Source of the DNA: Acidobacteriaceae bacterium
Lineage (GTDB): Bacteria; Acidobacteriota; Terriglobia; Terriglobales; Acidobacteriaceae
Assembly: GCA_003140705.1 (NCBI GenBank)
Contig: PLKU01000571.1
Span: 4,231 to 15,468, forward strand
Length of the DNA stretch: 11,238 nucleotides
Direction of reading: 5' to 3'
Both the position numbers and the translations under genes were made by a program. This document shows positions 1 to 6,693 of the stretch, piece by piece (the stretch's first letter is position 1; the number at the start of each line of letters is the position of its first letter). The notes under the pieces were generated by a model. The model was given only the letters and a program-made list of their open reading frames with translations, searched no databases and had not been told where the DNA came from.

Positions 1-552
1 GACCTCTTCGAGGCGCCCCTTCAAATACTCCCATAGAGCCGGACAGCCCGAATTGATCTCCGGAGCGATGCGGTGCACCACTCGCTCATAGCTGATCCCG
101 TTTTCTCGCCAGCTTTGACCGTTGTTCGACAAGTTGAGCAGGACCGGCATAGCGCGATCGACGGCGTGCGCGAAGCGGGACTCAGCGGTGGTCCCTTCCT
201 CGAATTCAAGCCATAGAGCCAGGAACGAAGAACCCTGACCTTCCGGCAGGATCGCGAAAATCCGCGTCGCTGCGGCGAGTTCGGCGGCCTTGCGTTCTTC
301 CCAGCCGCCTTCAACGAACACCATCGTGTCGCCTGTGTCAATCTCGCCAATGTCGTGAACAAGGAGCATGAGAATCACCCGATTGATATCGACGGGCGCG
401 TCGGCGTAGGTGGCGAGCGAGGCGGCAAGCATGGCAATTTGCCAACTGTGCTCCGCCGAGTTTTCATAACGGGAAAGGCCGACGGGACGGACTTTGCGGG
501 TTACACCTTTGAGCTTGTCCAACTCCAGAATGAAATCAACAATCAGTTGCAC
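1..552 (-). CDS. HD-domain phosphohydrolase, YfbR/HDDC2-like (C-terminus cut by window edge)
   Basis: The minus-strand frame is open from a GTG at 552 to the window edge, giving 184 codons with no stop. The HD-superfamily metal site is visible: H35 (in AEHSW), H66-D67 (in LLVHDIGE) and D132 (in AHAVDRAMP), with E70 and D75 following the HD pair. This spacing closely matches E. coli YfbR (H33, H68-D69, E72, D77, D137), a metal-dependent 5'-deoxynucleotidase that removes phosphate from deoxynucleoside monophosphates. The opening residues (DFILELDKLKGVTRKV) are also typical of that group. The GTG start is supported by GAGG at 561-564, 8 nt upstream, and by the fit to the family's N-terminus. The gene diverges from the thymidine kinase gene across 189 bp, so both may act on the deoxynucleotide pool. 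The family call is firm; the exact substrate is inferred. The C-terminus lies off the left edge. Confidence 0.85.
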   Translation of the reverse strand, partial: MQLIVDFILELDKLKGVTRKVRPVGLSRYENSAEHSWQIAMLAASLATYADAPVDINRVILMLLVHDIGEIDTGDTMVFVEGGWEERKAAELAAATRIFAILPEGQGSSFLALWLEFEEGTTAESRFAHAVDRAMPVLLNLSNNGQSWRENGISYERVVHRIAPEINSGCPALWEYLKGRLEEV

Positions 553-559
553 GATCGTT

Positions 560-564
560 ACCTC
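560..564 (-). promoter_or_regulatory. Ribosome binding site of the HD phosphohydrolase gene
   Basis: Read on the minus strand, GAGGT lies 7 nt before the GTG at 552. It decides the start, because no ATG sits at the expected N-terminus of this family. Confidence 0.6.
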
Positions 565-587
565 GAAGCGGTCCAGTCCAGACTAAG

Positions 588-611
588 CCCGGATCCGGGG
601 CTCTGTCAGAG
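588..611. promoter_or_regulatory. Two adjacent palindromes in the HD/tdk divergent spacer, candidate operator
   Basis: A perfect 12-bp palindrome (CCCGGATCCGGG, 588-599) is followed after one base by a perfect hairpin or dyad (CTCTG-T-CAGAG, 601-611). Both lie 36-59 bp upstream of the HD gene's GTG and about 130 bp upstream of tdk. They could bind a dimeric regulator or fold in the 5' leader of the HD transcript. No convincing sigma-70 promoter can be assigned to either gene, so the regulatory role is only inferred. Short GC-rich palindromes also arise by chance at this base composition. Confidence 0.25.
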
Positions 612-731
612 CGATAGGTGCGCTGGCCCGTTTATTCTAGGTGCCGGGCTTTTGTTGCCGCTGAATGCCGGGTCAAAAAGGGACGATGTCAGGAAGATCC
701 GAACCCGCGAAACGGAAAGCAAAAGGAAGTT

Positions 732-735
732 GGAG
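732..735 (+). promoter_or_regulatory. Ribosome binding site of tdk
   Basis: GGAG lies 6 nt upstream of the GTG at 742, which itself precedes the family-typical N-terminal strand and P-loop. This supports initiation at 742 rather than much further upstream, where the same frame stays open back to 355. Confidence 0.6.
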
Positions 736-741
736 ACGACC

Positions 742-1350
742 GTGTCAGGGAAACTGGAATTAATCGTGGGGCCGATGCGGAGCAACAAGACCGCCGAACT
801 GCTGCGGCGCATCGAGACGCGCCGCCAGTTCGCAAAGCAGCACGTCATGCTTTTGAAGCCGAGCGACGACACAAAAGCGGCCGCGGGGGTAGTTGAGAGC
901 CGAAATCAAAATGGCTGCGGCAAAATGGAAGCAGTCGAGTTCAGATCTGCGGATCCATGGACGGTGTTGCCGATTCTGGCGGAGACTGAACAACGGATCG
1001 GCAAGCGCGTGGAGTGTGTCGCTATCGACGAAGGCCAGTTTGTCCACGACCTTTTTCTGTTTACGAAGCGACTTCTTGAATGGGACTACGACGTGATGGT
1101 CTCCGGTCTCGAACTGGACTTTCGCGGGCTGCCATTCGGCGAAATGATCGACATTTCATGGCTGGTGCGCACCTACTCGGGAAACATCACTGAACTGGTG
1201 GCGTACTGCAGTTGCGGTGCGAAGGCGATTTACCCACAGCGACTCGTCGATGGCAAACCGGCTCCGTATGAAAGTCCCATCATCATGGCCGGCGACTTCT
1301 ACGAGCCGCGTTGCGAGGAACATTTTGTGCTGCCAGGTCGTCCGCACTAG
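742..1350 (+). CDS. tdk: Thymidine kinase (type II, TK1-like)
   Basis: Phosphorylates thymidine to dTMP with ATP, a cytosolic salvage step. At 202 residues it has the usual bacterial length. The order of motifs is canonical: an N-terminal strand leading to the P-loop GPMRSNKT (10-17), Walker B and catalytic Glu in IDEGQFV (D96, E97), the GLELDFRGLPF segment (122-132), and a zinc site formed by C156, C158, C191 and H194. Two deviations stand out. The P-loop glycine usually found before the lysine (GPMFSGKS/T) is Asn15, and the first zinc pair is spaced C-x-C instead of C-x-x-C. The frame extends upstream to 355, but that part is antisense to the HD gene and carries no kinase homology. I start at GTG 742, after GGAG. 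The gene diverges from the HD phosphohydrolase and converges on the transporter lipoprotein gene. Whether the altered P-loop lowers activity or shifts specificity cannot be told from sequence. Confidence 0.9.
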   Translation: MSGKLELIVGPMRSNKTAELLRRIETRRQFAKQHVMLLKPSDDTKAAAGVVESRNQNGCGKMEAVEFRSADPWTVLPILAETEQRIGKRVECVAIDEGQFVHDLFLFTKRLLEWDYDVMVSGLELDFRGLPFGEMIDISWLVRTYSGNITELVAYCSCGAKAIYPQRLVDGKPAPYESPIIMAGDFYEPRCEEHFVLPGRPH

Positions 1351-1367
1351 CGTAGTGGCTTGCGGAC
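1340..1367. terminator. Possible stem-loop terminator at the end of tdk
   Basis: Nested inverted repeats span the tdk stop codon: GTCCG (1340-1344) pairs with CGGAC (1363-1367), and inside it CACTA (1345-1349) pairs with TAGTG (1353-1357) over a GCG loop, leaving a 5-nt bulge. It sits in the 43-bp convergent gap between tdk and the binding-protein gene. There is no T-tract on either strand, so it is not a classical intrinsic terminator. It may be a bidirectional barrier or a 3'-end stabiliser. Confidence 0.3.
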
Positions 1368-1393
1368 CATGATCTTGTCTGACGATAGCCGGA

Positions 1394-2377
1394 TCATTGT
1401 GCGAACTGGAGCGAGTAAGCGATTGATGGCTCCAGCGGGCCATCCAGGATGTCCAACGAGTTCAGTTGCTCGTAGCTCTCGGTCCATCGTGACGCAGTCA
1501 TGCGGCCGGTCTGGGCGCTTCTGGAATCGCCACCGTCAATAAACCCACCGTCGCGAAGAGCCTCCGCCGTGTAGGCCACCTGTGCGGGGTTGAGGGCAGG
1601 GTTGAGGGTAAGTAGCAGCGCGTTGGTCGGGGCTGGGTCATGCAGGTACTGCTGCCAGCCGCGGATGCTGGCGCGGACGAATTTGGCCACAACGTCCGGG
1701 TGCTGAGCCGCAAAGCCGCGCGTGGTGAATTGCACTCGATAGGGATCGTAGCCAGAGGAGCTGATCAGCAGGGTCCGCACGTCAGCGCCTGCTTGCCTGG
1801 CGAAGAATGGCTCGCTGGTGATGAATATCTGCTGCACGTAGCCGGGGTCGGCCAGAAAGTTGGCGATGGAAAGCGTCGCCGGGATTTGACGGACGTTGTG
1901 CAAGTGGAAGCGGCTGATGACGAATTTGAGCCAGACGGCGCCAGGTTGAGCGGCGACCGTGTGGCCCTCCAGATCGTTGAACGTGCGAATGGACGAATCT
2001 TTGTGGACCATGACGGCCTGGGGATCGTGCTGCATGGTTGCGGCCACGGCGAGCAAAGGCAGGCCATTTGAATCCCACTCAAGAATCTGGTCGCTGGAGC
2101 CGAGGCCAAAATCGGCTTTGCCGGTCGAAACAAGTTGGGCCACGCTGCCGTACTGCGGCAGGGGAAGGATGGTTACGTCGAGGCCTTCGGCCTTGTAGTA
2201 GCCGAGGCTTTGTGCAGCATAGAAACCGCCATGCTCGGGCTGAGGATACCAGTCGAGTTGCAGACGTACAGGGGTCAGGCCGTTTGCCGTCGGCTGCTGC
2301 CTACCTTGGCAACCATTGACGAACAAGGCCAGAGTAACCACGAGCGCTGCGCGGGGAATGGACTTGCCTGATCTCAA
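1394..2377 (-). CDS. ABC transporter substrate-binding lipoprotein, NMT1/ThiY-like
   Basis: Extracytoplasmic solute-binding subunit of an ABC importer, 327 residues. It has a lipoprotein signal peptide: basic residues, a hydrophobic stretch (10-20) and a cleavage region FVNG-C with Cys23 as the lipidation site; Asn at -2 is somewhat unusual. The NMT1/THI5-type domain starts with LDWYPQPEHGGFYAA (41-55) and then a GYYKAEGLDV segment, the signature shared by binding proteins for thiamin pyrimidine precursors, riboflavin and related compounds. The start is a TTG at 2377, preceded by GAGGT at 2383-2387; no ATG fits. The yeast THI5-type CCCFC motif is absent, as expected for a bacterial transport protein. 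It lies 157 bp downstream of the amidase gene on the same strand. Its likely ATPase and permease are encoded about 6 kb away in the divergent operon. The ligand is unknown; the domain family suggests a small nitrogen heterocycle. Confidence 0.85.
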   Translation of the reverse strand: MRSGKSIPRAALVVTLALFVNGCQGRQQPTANGLTPVRLQLDWYPQPEHGGFYAAQSLGYYKAEGLDVTILPLPQYGSVAQLVSTGKADFGLGSSDQILEWDSNGLPLLAVAATMQHDPQAVMVHKDSSIRTFNDLEGHTVAAQPGAVWLKFVISRFHLHNVRQIPATLSIANFLADPGYVQQIFITSEPFFARQAGADVRTLLISSSGYDPYRVQFTTRGFAAQHPDVVAKFVRASIRGWQQYLHDPAPTNALLLTLNPALNPAQVAYTAEALRDGGFIDGGDSRSAQTGRMTASRWTESYEQLNSLDILDGPLEPSIAYSLQFAQ

Positions 2378-2534
2378 TATCGACCTCAGGTTACGTGGCG
2401 TGAACTGCGGATCTGTCGAGCTTTCTTTTTTGTCAGTCGCGATTTATGCGGCAAGAAAAGAGACGGGAAACTCAGGAATTCCACTCATACGGGATCGAAT
2501 AAAATCGGGGACGCAGGCTTCACTATGAAAGTTA
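2378..2534 (-). other. 157-bp spacer between amidase and binding-protein genes
   Basis: No gene is supported here. The minus strand carries a run of A residues and an AT-richer stretch in the middle, and the plus strand holds the 8-bp palindrome GGAATTCC near 2475-2482. It is long for an operon gap, so the lipoprotein gene may have its own promoter. The best -10-like hexamer I find (CATAAA on the minus strand) lacks a convincing -35. Confidence 0.3.
2383..2387 (-). promoter_or_regulatory. Ribosome binding site supporting a TTG start of the binding-protein gene
   Basis: GAGGT on the minus strand, 5 nt before TTG at 2377. It fixes the unusual TTG start just ahead of a well-formed lipoprotein signal peptide. 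Confidence 0.6.
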
Positions 2535-3851
2535 TCATGCGCCGGATTGCCCAGCAGCCCTTCGTCGAGCTCCAAGCAGGGCCGCGAGCTGGAGCAGAGG
2601 CTCGTCACCACCCGGAGCCGCACCGATTTGGATGCCACCGGTGACACAGGGGATGGCCACGACTGGCATTCCTGCCAGGCTGAATGGGGTGGTATAGCGC
2701 AGGAGGCGGCCGCGCGTCTTGCTGTGGTCTGCGCCGGCGGCGAGTCGAGCAACCGGAATGCAGGGGAGTACGAGCAGTTCGTTTCCGACCAGCAATTCGC
2801 CCATGCGCGCACGAAAGTCGGCATGGCGCTGGCGCAATGCGGAGATCTCAGTTGGAGTGATGTGTGCGCCCATTACCAACCGTTCTCGGATCGCAGGCTC
2901 GATGCGATCGAATTGGCCCGCGTGGAGGCGAGCTGCTTCCCAGGCCTGAATGAGCGCGAAGATTTCACCGGATTCGGACCACCAACCAGCATCGATGGTA
3001 CGAAATTCGAGGCCGAGAGCTTGCAACTCCTGGATGGTGGCGCGAAAACTGGCAACAATCTCTGGTTCGCAATCGTCGAGAAAGCCGTCATCAACGACAG
3101 CGAATCGGGTGAACCCGGATTGTGAGACGGGCTCAGGAGGCGCGAAGATGGCAGCCAGGAGCGGTGCGTCCTCGAGATCACGAAAGAGCCAACCCATGGT
3201 GTCAAACGATTCTGCCAGGTGCGCGCCGCCGAGCCAGTCGCCCCGGCCGAGCGTGGCTCGATAACCGGCGAGGCCGCAAAGAGCAGCGGGCGCGCGAACG
3301 GAGCCCCCGGTATCTGTGCCGATGGCTGCAACAGCGGAACCCTCAAGCACGCTGGCCGCAGCCCCGCTTGAGGAGCCGCCGGTGAGGGAGGGCGGATTCG
3401 CAGATCGCAGGCAGTCGCCGAATTCCGGATTCTCGCCGGTGATGCCGTAGGCCAGCGGATGCAGGTGCGTCTTGCCAGTGATGACAGCGCCGGAAGCGCG
3501 CAATTGTTTCACAAGCCAGGAATCGTTCGCGGCTGTCCCGTTCAGGTCGCGATACAAATGAACTCCGCAACTCGTCGGAGAGCCGGCCAGATCAAAACAA
3601 TCCTTCACGGAGATTGGCAGGCCCCAGAGCGCTTTTCGTCCGTCTCCAAACGGGCCCCCGCTGCGTGCTGAAATGGCCTCAACGCGCGCTGCTTCAGAGC
3701 GGGTCCATTCCGGGTCCAGCCAGAGATAGGTATTGTGGCTGGGGTTCCGATTGGAATTGGCCAGGGCCTCTTCTGCGAGGGCTGCTGGCCGTAGAGCTCC
3801 GGTTGCCAGTTGGTGGCGGAGGCCTCGGATGGTCCACGGAAAGGTGGTCAT
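2535..3851 (-). CDS. Amidase-signature family hydrolase (AtzE/GatA-like)
   Basis: Hydrolyses a C-N amide bond with a Ser-cisSer-Lys triad, probably in the cytosol (no signal peptide). At 438 residues it is typical for the family. Visible catalytic residues are Lys83 in GLPISVKDCFD, the cis-Ser160 in TGGSSSGAAAS and the nucleophile Ser184 in GTDTGGSVRAP. The 24-residue gap between the two serines equals that in FAAH (S217/S241). The N-terminus (TIRGLRHQLATGALRPAAL) aligns with the usual amidase opening, which supports ATG 3851, although no Shine-Dalgarno precedes it. It is the first gene of the leftward unit, divergent from the deaminase and followed by the transporter lipoprotein, so its substrate is probably the imported compound or a product of it. 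Glutamyl-tRNA amidotransferase GatA is unlikely: there are no gatB or gatC neighbours and the sequence is short. Membership is firm and the substrate is unknown. Confidence 0.88.
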   Translation of the reverse strand: MTTFPWTIRGLRHQLATGALRPAALAEEALANSNRNPSHNTYLWLDPEWTRSEAARVEAISARSGGPFGDGRKALWGLPISVKDCFDLAGSPTSCGVHLYRDLNGTAANDSWLVKQLRASGAVITGKTHLHPLAYGITGENPEFGDCLRSANPPSLTGGSSSGAAASVLEGSAVAAIGTDTGGSVRAPAALCGLAGYRATLGRGDWLGGAHLAESFDTMGWLFRDLEDAPLLAAIFAPPEPVSQSGFTRFAVVDDGFLDDCEPEIVASFRATIQELQALGLEFRTIDAGWWSESGEIFALIQAWEAARLHAGQFDRIEPAIRERLVMGAHITPTEISALRQRHADFRARMGELLVGNELLVLPCIPVARLAAGADHSKTRGRLLRYTTPFSLAGMPVVAIPCVTGGIQIGAAPGGDEPLLQLAALLGARRRAAGQSGA

Positions 3852-3922
3852 AAAAAGATTGTAAGGGGGCTCGGCGATGGCCGGTTAGGGAGAAGTTTTG
3901 TTGAGCGCGGGAGCTGCGCCTC
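3852..3922. promoter_or_regulatory. Divergent control region between amidase and deaminase operon
   Basis: This 71-bp spacer drives both halves of the locus. On the minus strand, TACAAT (3858-3863) ends 6 nt before the amidase ATG at 3851, so transcription would start at or beside the start codon. That fits the absence of a Shine-Dalgarno and suggests a leaderless message. No clear -35 lies at the proper distance. On the plus strand, TTGAGC (3901-3906) is followed after 18 bp by GCTAAT (3925-3930), which places the start near the internal ATG at 3938. No strong dyad that could serve as an operator was seen. Confidence 0.4.
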
Positions 3923-4501
3923 ATGCTAATTTCGAGTATGGGAGTTACTTCAAACGCCGGTCGCGTTTTATCCGGGCGAGGAAAGAAGCCCAGCGGCACG
4001 GCTCCGGAACTCGATGAAGCACGGATGGCCGAGCTGGCGAGATTCACGGCCAGGTCCCTGAGCACGTCGCGCCCGCGTCCATTCGGCGCTGCCATCATTC
4101 ACACGAAATCAGGAAAGCTGCTGCTTCGCGCGCTGAACAATGTAGCGCAGGAGTTCGATCCAACCGCACACGCTGAGGTGCGTGCGATTCGCCTGGCCAC
4201 CAAGCGGCTCAAGCAGGTTTCGCTAGCAGGATTCACGCTGTATACAACGTGCGAACCGTGCCCGATGTGCATGAGCACCGCGCTGTGGGCGAGTCTGGAT
4301 CGCGTCGTGTACGGTGCGACAATCGAAGACGCAAACAAGCATTGCAACCAGATCTTGCTTCCAGCGACAGAGGTAGTCGCGCGGAGCGACATGAAGTGCA
4401 CGGTAGACGGCCCGGTATTGCGCGACCGATGCTACGGCCTGTTTACAGATCCCCGAATGCTCAAGGCTTTTCGACTCTGGACGACACGGAAACGAACATA
4501 G
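3923..4501 (+). CDS. CMP/dCMP-deaminase-family nucleobase/nucleoside deaminase
   Basis: Zinc-dependent hydrolytic deaminase of the cytidine/deoxycytidylate/guanine deaminase superfamily. The zinc site is complete: H83-A-E85 in PTAHAEVRAIR, with E85 the proton shuttle, and C113/C116 in CEPCPMC. These are followed by the family's ALWASLDRVVYGA segment. The length (192 residues) exceeds guanine deaminase (about 155) because of a poorly conserved N-terminal stretch of about 30 residues, and the core begins near residue 31. ATG 3923 has GGAG at 3910-3913 with a 9-nt gap. ATG 3938 is an alternative if the promoter proposed around 3901-3930 is used. It heads the rightward operon, 37 bp before the FAD oxidase, and probably removes an exocyclic amino group from the imported compound or an intermediate. 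A tRNA adenosine deaminase (TadA) is possible by motif, but the operon argues for a small molecule. Confidence 0.82.
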   Translation: MLISSMGVTSNAGRVLSGRGKKPSGTAPELDEARMAELARFTARSLSTSRPRPFGAAIIHTKSGKLLLRALNNVAQEFDPTAHAEVRAIRLATKRLKQVSLAGFTLYTTCEPCPMCMSTALWASLDRVVYGATIEDANKHCNQILLPATEVVARSDMKCTVDGPVLRDRCYGLFTDPRMLKAFRLWTTRKRT

Positions 4502-4538
4502 CTCGCAGTGAACGAAGCAGATCAGAGAGGTCATTCGC

Positions 4539-5900
4539 ATGCCGGATTCGCTTGCAGCAGGACTGTCTGAGGTTGTCGCCGACGCCGCGCGCGTGTTAAC
4601 CGCGCCGGCGGTGCTCGATCGGCTGTCCCATGACTTCTATTGGTACTCCCCGGTGCTGCGGCCGAAGCTGGTCGGCAAGAAGGGCGACGTCGCGGTGCAA
4701 CCGGTGAACGTGGATGAAGTACTTGGAGTGCTGCGATTCGCCGGCGAACGCGGAGTTCCGGTAACCATACGCGGCGCGGGCACCGGGAATTACGGCCAGT
4801 GCGTACCCCTTGAAGGCGGCATCATACTGGACCTTTCACTGATGGACCAGCTGGAGCAGATTACCCCGGACGGAGTAGCAGTTTGCCAGCCAGGACTGCG
4901 CCTGGGAGCTCTGGAGACGGAGGCGCGAAAGCGAGGGTGGGAGCTGCGCATGTATCCATCTACGCTGGTGAAGGCTTCAGTGGGTGGGTTTCTGGCGGGC
5001 GGCTCGGGAGGTATTGGCTCAGTGTCGCACGGTGGATTGCGCGACTTCGACACCGTGCGCGCCTTTGAAGTGGTCACGATGGAGGAGAAGCCACGCGTAG
5101 TGCTGCACGAGGGTGCTGCGGTGCACGAGATTTTGCATGCGTGGGGCACCAACGGCGTGCTTACGCGCATCTGGTTTGCGCTTGCACCGGCGGTGGAGTG
5201 GACGCAGATGACTGCGGCCTTTGAAACCTACGACCAGGGATTCAGCTTTACTGAGTCAATTGCAGTGAATCCGGTGTGGACCAAGCGCCTCGCAACGGTT
5301 TTCGAGTGGCCCATCCCATTTTTCTTCACACCCGTGAAGCAGGTCGTGCGTGCAGATAAGACGCTGGCGTTGGTCATGATTGCAACGGCGCAGGTTGAGG
5401 CCTTGCGCGCAGCGGCCCTGGCAGCGGGCGGCGAGGTAACTTTCGCCGGGGCTTATGAAGGACCGCGCACACAGCCGCTGCTGAGCGATTACACATGGAA
5501 CCACACGACGTTATGGGCCATGAAGGCCGATCCGGCGTACACCTATTTGCAGTGCGGATTCTCTCCGACTGAATGTCGCGACCAATTCAGGCTTTTGCGC
5601 GAGCGTTATGGCCAGGAGATTCTGTTTCACATCGAATTCATGAAGAACGGCGACGGCGTGGTAGTTCCCGGCGCCATTCCCGTGGTTCGTTTTACCACGG
5701 AGGAGCGATTAAACGACATGATTGCATATTGCCGATCGATCGGCGTGTTCGTCGCCAATCCACACGTGAATTACCTAGAGGACGGGGGGCGGTTCCGCCC
5801 CGACAACATTCAGCTGCTTGCAAAACAGAAGTACGATCCGCGCGGGCTGCTGAATCCAGGCAAGATGATCAGCTTTCGTAAACAGGCGGTGACGCGTTGA
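4539..5900 (+). CDS. FAD-linked oxidase/dehydrogenase (VAO/GlcD-type)
   Basis: Flavoenzyme of the PCMH/vanillyl-alcohol-oxidase superfamily, 453 residues, cytosolic. The FAD-binding half runs roughly from 45 to 220. It contains RGVPVTIRGAGTGNYGQ (71-87), where the glycine-rich loop contacts the pyrophosphate, then GGIILDLSLMDQ and a second glycine-rich stretch (PSTLVKASVGGFLAGGSGGI, 140-159). The C-terminus ends in KYDPRGLLNPGKM, a hallmark of GlcD-like members. The usual covalent-flavin histidine context (GxGH) is absent, so FAD is probably held non-covalently. ATG 4539 is preceded by GAGAGG, with 8 nt between GAGG and the start. The stop overlaps the next gene's TTG (TTGA), which implies translational coupling. 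The substrate could be a 2-hydroxyacid, an amine or a ring alcohol; sequence does not decide. The context suggests it oxidises an intermediate between deamination and amide hydrolysis. Confidence 0.83.
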   Translation: MPDSLAAGLSEVVADAARVLTAPAVLDRLSHDFYWYSPVLRPKLVGKKGDVAVQPVNVDEVLGVLRFAGERGVPVTIRGAGTGNYGQCVPLEGGIILDLSLMDQLEQITPDGVAVCQPGLRLGALETEARKRGWELRMYPSTLVKASVGGFLAGGSGGIGSVSHGGLRDFDTVRAFEVVTMEEKPRVVLHEGAAVHEILHAWGTNGVLTRIWFALAPAVEWTQMTAAFETYDQGFSFTESIAVNPVWTKRLATVFEWPIPFFFTPVKQVVRADKTLALVMIATAQVEALRAAALAAGGEVTFAGAYEGPRTQPLLSDYTWNHTTLWAMKADPAYTYLQCGFSPTECRDQFRLLRERYGQEILFHIEFMKNGDGVVVPGAIPVVRFTTEERLNDMIAYCRSIGVFVANPHVNYLEDGGRFRPDNIQLLAKQKYDPRGLLNPGKMISFRKQAVTR

Positions 5901-6691
5901 AAACCTGGATTCCCGATGAACGGTACTTTGCCTATCTCACGTGGAAGCAAGTGGACGCGCTGCCGAGAGGAAGCACTCTGCTGGTGCTGCCGACAGCCGC
6001 GATTGAGCAGCACGGCCATCATCTTCCGCTGGCGACTGATACGCTGATCAACAACCTGCTCCTTGGCAAGGCTCTGTCGCTGTTGCCAGAAGCAATGCCG
6101 ATCTATGCGCTGCCCCCGGTTTGCTACGGAAAGAGCAACGAGCACAGCGGCTTTGCTGGCACGCTCTCAGTGAGCGCGCTGACTTTTCTTGCCGTCGTGC
6201 GCGACCTGGGAGCCAGCATCGCAGCCGCAGGATTCAGAAAACTGGTTCTCTACAATACGCACGGCGGCAATACATCTTTGGTAGATGTGCTGGCGCGGGA
6301 TCTGCGCGCGGAGTTTGGCCTGCGCACCTTCTCGCTTTTCGGCTCGCCTGGGGCAGCATTTGACGGCGTCAGCCCGCAGGAGAGGGCTTACGGTTTCCAC
6401 GCAGGCGAAATTGAGACGGCGTATCTGTTGCATGCAACGCCGGAGCTGGTGCATACGGAGGAATACACAACCAATTACATCGCGCGAGTGGATCAACCGG
6501 AACTGCTGAAGCCGGAGGGTTCATCGGCCAACTTCGCCTGGCTGACGAAGGACATTGCGCCAAGCGGTGTTCTTGGTGACCCGACCGGTGCCACGGCACA
6601 GAATGGCGAGCGATGGGCCAATGATGCTGCCGCGCGTATCGCGGAGCTGCTGGTGGAGATGGCCAACTTTACGCCAAGGCACGGGGCTTGA
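5897..6691 (+). CDS. Creatininase-family amidohydrolase
   Basis: Metal-dependent amidohydrolase fold shared by creatininase, the pyrimidine deformylase ArfB, MftE and related enzymes, which mostly cleave cyclic or formyl amides. At 264 residues it matches the usual length. Metal-site motifs are intact: E37, H39 and D48 in AAIEQHGHHLPLATDT, H122 in NTHGGN, and E171 in HAGEIET. The last two are the non-creatininase version of the site; true creatininases carry a NGHYEN motif, so creatinine itself is an unlikely substrate. It starts at TTG 5897, overlapping the oxidase stop by TTGA. The Shine-Dalgarno is weak (AGGCGG, 7 nt upstream), consistent with coupling to the previous gene. Its stop overlaps or abuts the next start. 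It lies between an oxidase and a serine hydrolase in a transporter operon and probably opens or deacylates a heterocycle-derived amide. Family certain, substrate unknown. Confidence 0.88.
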   Translation: MKTWIPDERYFAYLTWKQVDALPRGSTLLVLPTAAIEQHGHHLPLATDTLINNLLLGKALSLLPEAMPIYALPPVCYGKSNEHSGFAGTLSVSALTFLAVVRDLGASIAAAGFRKLVLYNTHGGNTSLVDVLARDLRAEFGLRTFSLFGSPGAAFDGVSPQERAYGFHAGEIETAYLLHATPELVHTEEYTTNYIARVDQPELLKPEGSSANFAWLTKDIAPSGVLGDPTGATAQNGERWANDAAARIAELLVEMANFTPRHGA

Positions 6692-6693
6692 AG

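Noticed and set aside
21..362. A 113-residue minus-strand reading frame starting at 362.
   Set aside because: It overlaps, in another frame, the HD phosphohydrolase, which has the full His/His-Asp/Asp metal motif and is open through to the window edge. The 113-residue frame is low-complexity Arg/Ser-rich, typical of an out-of-frame reading.
355..741. Upstream extension of the tdk frame to give a 331-residue protein from ATG 355.
   Set aside because: The first 129 codons lie mostly antisense to the HD phosphohydrolase gene and show no domain. The kinase has a complete normal-length N-terminus and a ribosome site at GTG 742.
1394..3851. Thiamin-precursor (FAMP) salvage system, ThiXYZ plus deformylase.
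   Set aside because: The binding protein is ThiY-like, but there is no TenA, no ThiD/ThiE and no recognisable TPP riboswitch upstream of either unit. The link to thiamin is therefore only by transporter family.
3923..6691. Classical creatinine degradation (creatinine deaminase plus creatininase plus creatinase/sarcosine oxidase).
   Set aside because: The creatininase-family protein lacks the creatininase NGHYEN motif, the oxidase is VAO-type rather than sarcosine-oxidase-type, and no creatinase or hydantoinase is present.
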